Positions 26,201-28,321 of a DNA stretch of 28,321 nt are shown here, piece after piece. Both the position numbers and the translations under genes were made by a program. Under the pieces are notes generated by a model that did not search any database, was not told the origin of the DNA, and was given only the letters and a program-made list of their open reading frames with translations. Source of the DNA: Mycoemilia scoparia. Its lineage: Eukaryota; Kickxellomycota; Kickxellomycetes; Kickxellales; Kickxellaceae. The stretch spans positions 1 to 28,321 of the forward strand of contig JANBPU010000203.1 in assembly GCA_027575805.1 (NCBI GenBank), in the 5' to 3' direction. Each line of letters opens with the position of its first letter. Within the stretch, counting starts at the first letter, position 1.

Positions 26201-26899
26201 ACAAACTAGACGGCCAGACCGGTTCAGACCAGGAACAACAACCACACAGACCCTATTTGATTTTGGGTAGTGGTTAGAGAAGATAGCAGTAGCATGTAGT
26301 TAGGAAAAGGGTAGGGAAGGGCAGTAGTAGTATCAGGAAGTCAGTCTTCAGGCCTGGCGGTGTTGACCAGGCACTTTGTTTTTCAACAATAAACACACAG
26401 CAATAGGTTTGTGTGGTTCAAAGTGCTGTTGTATTATTATTTCTTGGAAAATAATAGATGACAATGTTTTCGTGTTTGAATATTCTTCTGGGTCAAGGAA
26501 AACGAGAGGAGGAGGTTGTTACTATTGTTATTGCTTTTCTCCTTGTCAGCTACGTGGCAAAAGTGTGAGAAGGGTATACACGACTTGGGTCCAAAACCGT
26601 TTTGGGATTTAGAGAGGCAAGTGTTGTTAGCCAACGCATGGAAAGGGGGGGGGTGTAAAATCATTGGAAATAACCAGAGCCATATTCAGATACCCCCATT
26701 TATTTGGGTCTTTAGACCACCACAACGTCGTCTTTCTTGTCCATAATTGATGTCCCAGTTAGTGTGGTGTATTTTGTTCTTCCATCTCACTTTCAGCACA
26801 GTTGCATATCCTGTTTTTGCTCTACTAAAGTTTCTATTGCAGCGTTGTTCTGAAAATCATCCAACAGGACATTCTTTTTCTTTTATTCTCTCTCTCTCT
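23274..26899. other. Long intergenic region (~3.6 kb)
   Basis: No gene is supported. Short open frames here (for example at 23643, 25085 and 25972) are under 120 codons, lack recognisable domains and look like chance openings. Visible features are microsatellites (GTATGTGTGTATGT near 24133, TTATTATTATTATTG near 25232), a GCTAGCTAGCTAGCC run near 25424 and a CT run near 26886-26902. Some of it may be an extended promoter for the gene at 27742; an unannotated ncRNA cannot be excluded. Confidence 0.45.
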
Positions 26900-27285
26900 C
26901 TTACATTACATTCACCTTCTTTATAGTTACTATTACCCATTTTAATACTTTTGGCTTAATCTTGTTATACTGTATTCAAGACCATTGCTTTTCACAACCA
27001 CCAAGCAAAGCGACGAAAGGCGCGAAGGTTATATTTCATAGCCTATACATATCATCATCTCAAACAGCTGGGATAGTCACTACTACAGATCTACTTGCTA
27101 CGAGCTTCATCTAGTATTCGGCTATACAATCAGAGCCAATCCATAATACATTCCCACATATTTCCGCTCAAAGCCAGGCGCCGTTAGTCTAAGTGGCCCG
27201 CCATTATCGTCCAGTCTTTGAGGAGGACATACCTGTAGCACGAGTATTTGCACAGTGACTATAAACACGCATTCCCCCCGCTAAG

Positions 27286-27517
27286 GTAAGTCGCCTCATC
27301 TCATGCAAAGGATATTACAAAGTTATTTTTCAAGGTCAACAGCAACAGTTTCAGAGTGTCGATCATTATATCAACAGTGGACGAAGAAAATGGTTTGGAA
27401 GAACTCGTATGCAGTCATACCCATTTCCTGTTGAAAGAGATTTCCCTCTTGTTTTATTGCTCCTCTTTTCATTAATTTTGTAATTAACATCTTTTCTTTC
27501 AATTTATGTACTAACAG
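27286..27517 (+). other. Probable 5' UTR intron of the last gene
   Basis: A strong donor, CTAAG|GTAAGTCG, lies at 27286. The best acceptor is near 27516-27520 (CTAACAG or AGAAG), preceded by a branch-like ATTAAC near 27482 and a T-rich tract. The sequence between has no coding character. The exact acceptor is uncertain. Confidence 0.5.
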
Positions 27518-27741
27518 AAGAGGCTGTGTGTGGTGCTTGTTTGACTATAATAGCAATCTACAACAGCAAGCACGCCACAAACAATTTCCCGTATCTGCCC
27601 CTGCGAGTGCCGTGTGTCTGCCTGCATTGCTTACAGCTGGCTATCCAAACCAATAAATACAACTCACAGCAAAGACAGCAGGTCGTGCGTTAAAAGACTA
27701 CTACTATATCCCAACAAATATTGAACATAATATATTCCATT

Positions 27742-28321
27742 ATGGAGAGCGTGACCGCTGCCATACCCATATCATTGAGCACCAGCAACGGCAGCGCAGC
27801 CAAAGAAACACAGCAGCCTAATGCTACCACCAAAGGCAGAAGTGGTAGTTGCGAACAATATGATAAAGCCTCAGAGGATAGCGCTTCAATAAAAACCAAT
27901 ACAACGACAGGGTCAATGGCCACAGCAAACGACGATGAGCATATTATCGATAACAGCGATGATGATGACGACGCCTCAGAAGCACCACCATCCACCACAG
28001 CGGTCGTCGAGGAAAAGAGGAGGCTTCTAAAGATCCAACCACGCAGTTATCCACACCTTGGTTACCGAGCAGCCCAAATTGCCAGCAAAGCCTCGTCAGC
28101 AAAGCCACCACGACGTACAGGCAGCTACCATGATTTGAGGGCATTGTCCGCTTCATCATCAGCTACGATCATGGTCCGCCACAGAAGTGCCTCGTCCTTA
28201 GCGTCGTTTGGCAGCAATAAAGGTGGAATAGTCATGGAGGAGCACAGTCGTTACAGTTCAGCAGCTAAACTAGCGATGCTTTGTGCTACGCGTGATCGTG
28301 TCCAGTCTTGGTTAAAGTCTT
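27742..28321 (+). CDS. Acidic serine-rich protein, N-terminal part (runs off the window)
   Basis: A frame opens at the ATG at 27742, with an in-frame TAA upstream at 27691, and stays open for 193 codons to the right edge. Residues 1-60 are Ser/Thr/Asn/Ala-rich. Residues 64-81 are acidic (DDEHIIDNSDDDDDASE). Residues 91-150 are basic and Ser-rich (EKRRLLKIQPRSYPHLGYRA, then PPRRTGSYHD and RHRSASSLAS), with several RxxS-type sites that kinases could use. GC content is higher than in the neighbouring intergenic DNA, as in the other coding regions. The long region upstream and the 5' UTR intron suit a regulated gene, perhaps a signalling or transcription factor, but no domain is visible yet and I do not assign a function. 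Confidence 0.7.
   Translation, partial: MESVTAAIPISLSTSNGSAAKETQQPNATTKGRSGSCEQYDKASEDSASIKTNTTTGSMATANDDEHIIDNSDDDDDASEAPPSTTAVVEEKRRLLKIQPRSYPHLGYRAAQIASKASSAKPPRRTGSYHDLRALSASSSATIMVRHRSASSLASFGSNKGGIVMEEHSRYSSAAKLAMLCATRDRVQSWLKS

Noticed and set aside
25972..26277. 101-codon plus-strand ORF
   Set aside because: No recognisable domain, no convincing start context and mixed composition; it is likely a chance opening in a long intergenic region.
27690..28159. Minus-strand ORFs opposite the last gene
   Set aside because: They are antisense to the plus-strand frame that opens at 27742, which has better composition and an upstream stop.

Overview
This is eukaryotic nuclear DNA, AT-rich and dense in simple repeats. 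The genes point to a filamentous fungus: a V-ATPase subunit E gene with one short GT-AG intron, an Imo32/ABHD11-type mitochondrial hydrolase, a uracil-DNA glycosylase with a long low-complexity N-terminus, small secreted proteins and many degenerate DNA transposons. An early-diverging lineage (Mucoromycota, perhaps Mucorales) fits best, but this is inference and I cannot name a species.

The window has two halves. Positions 1-10,400 are a nest of transposable elements around one tRNA-Ser(UGA) gene (9169-9250). From left to right it holds: a broken transposase gene (about 1206-3098) between two ~375-bp direct repeats and split by a palindromic MITE; a large element whose ~316-bp inverted terminal repeats (3861-5749 and 8842-9157) each contain the start of a short ORF, the right end stopping 11 bp before the tRNA; a Tc1-type element with DD34E transposase (4076-5647) inserted in its left terminal repeat; two ~835-bp copies of another repeat (5750-6911, 7999-8828) with inward-facing TATA boxes and truncated ORF starts from both ends; a 319-bp solo LTR with a 5-bp target duplication inside the first copy; and more MITEs. 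Shared termini and clean insertion sites give a partial order of events.

Positions 10,400-28,321 are mostly host genes: V-ATPase subunit E (minus), alpha/beta hydrolase (minus), a secreted glycine-rich protein (plus), uracil-DNA glycosylase (minus), a small secreted six-cysteine protein (plus), three unrecognised genes whose products look mainly helical (minus, minus, plus), and the 5' part of an acidic serine-rich protein gene that runs off the right edge. Copies of a ~120-bp palindromic MITE lie on both sides of the middle unrecognised gene.

The housekeeping genes work in separate processes: vacuolar acidification, a mitochondrial hydrolase and base-excision repair. They form no operon or pathway. 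The most unusual material is the repeat nest, where promoter-plus-start-codon modules recur inside terminal repeats. I cannot assign these to a known transposon superfamily.
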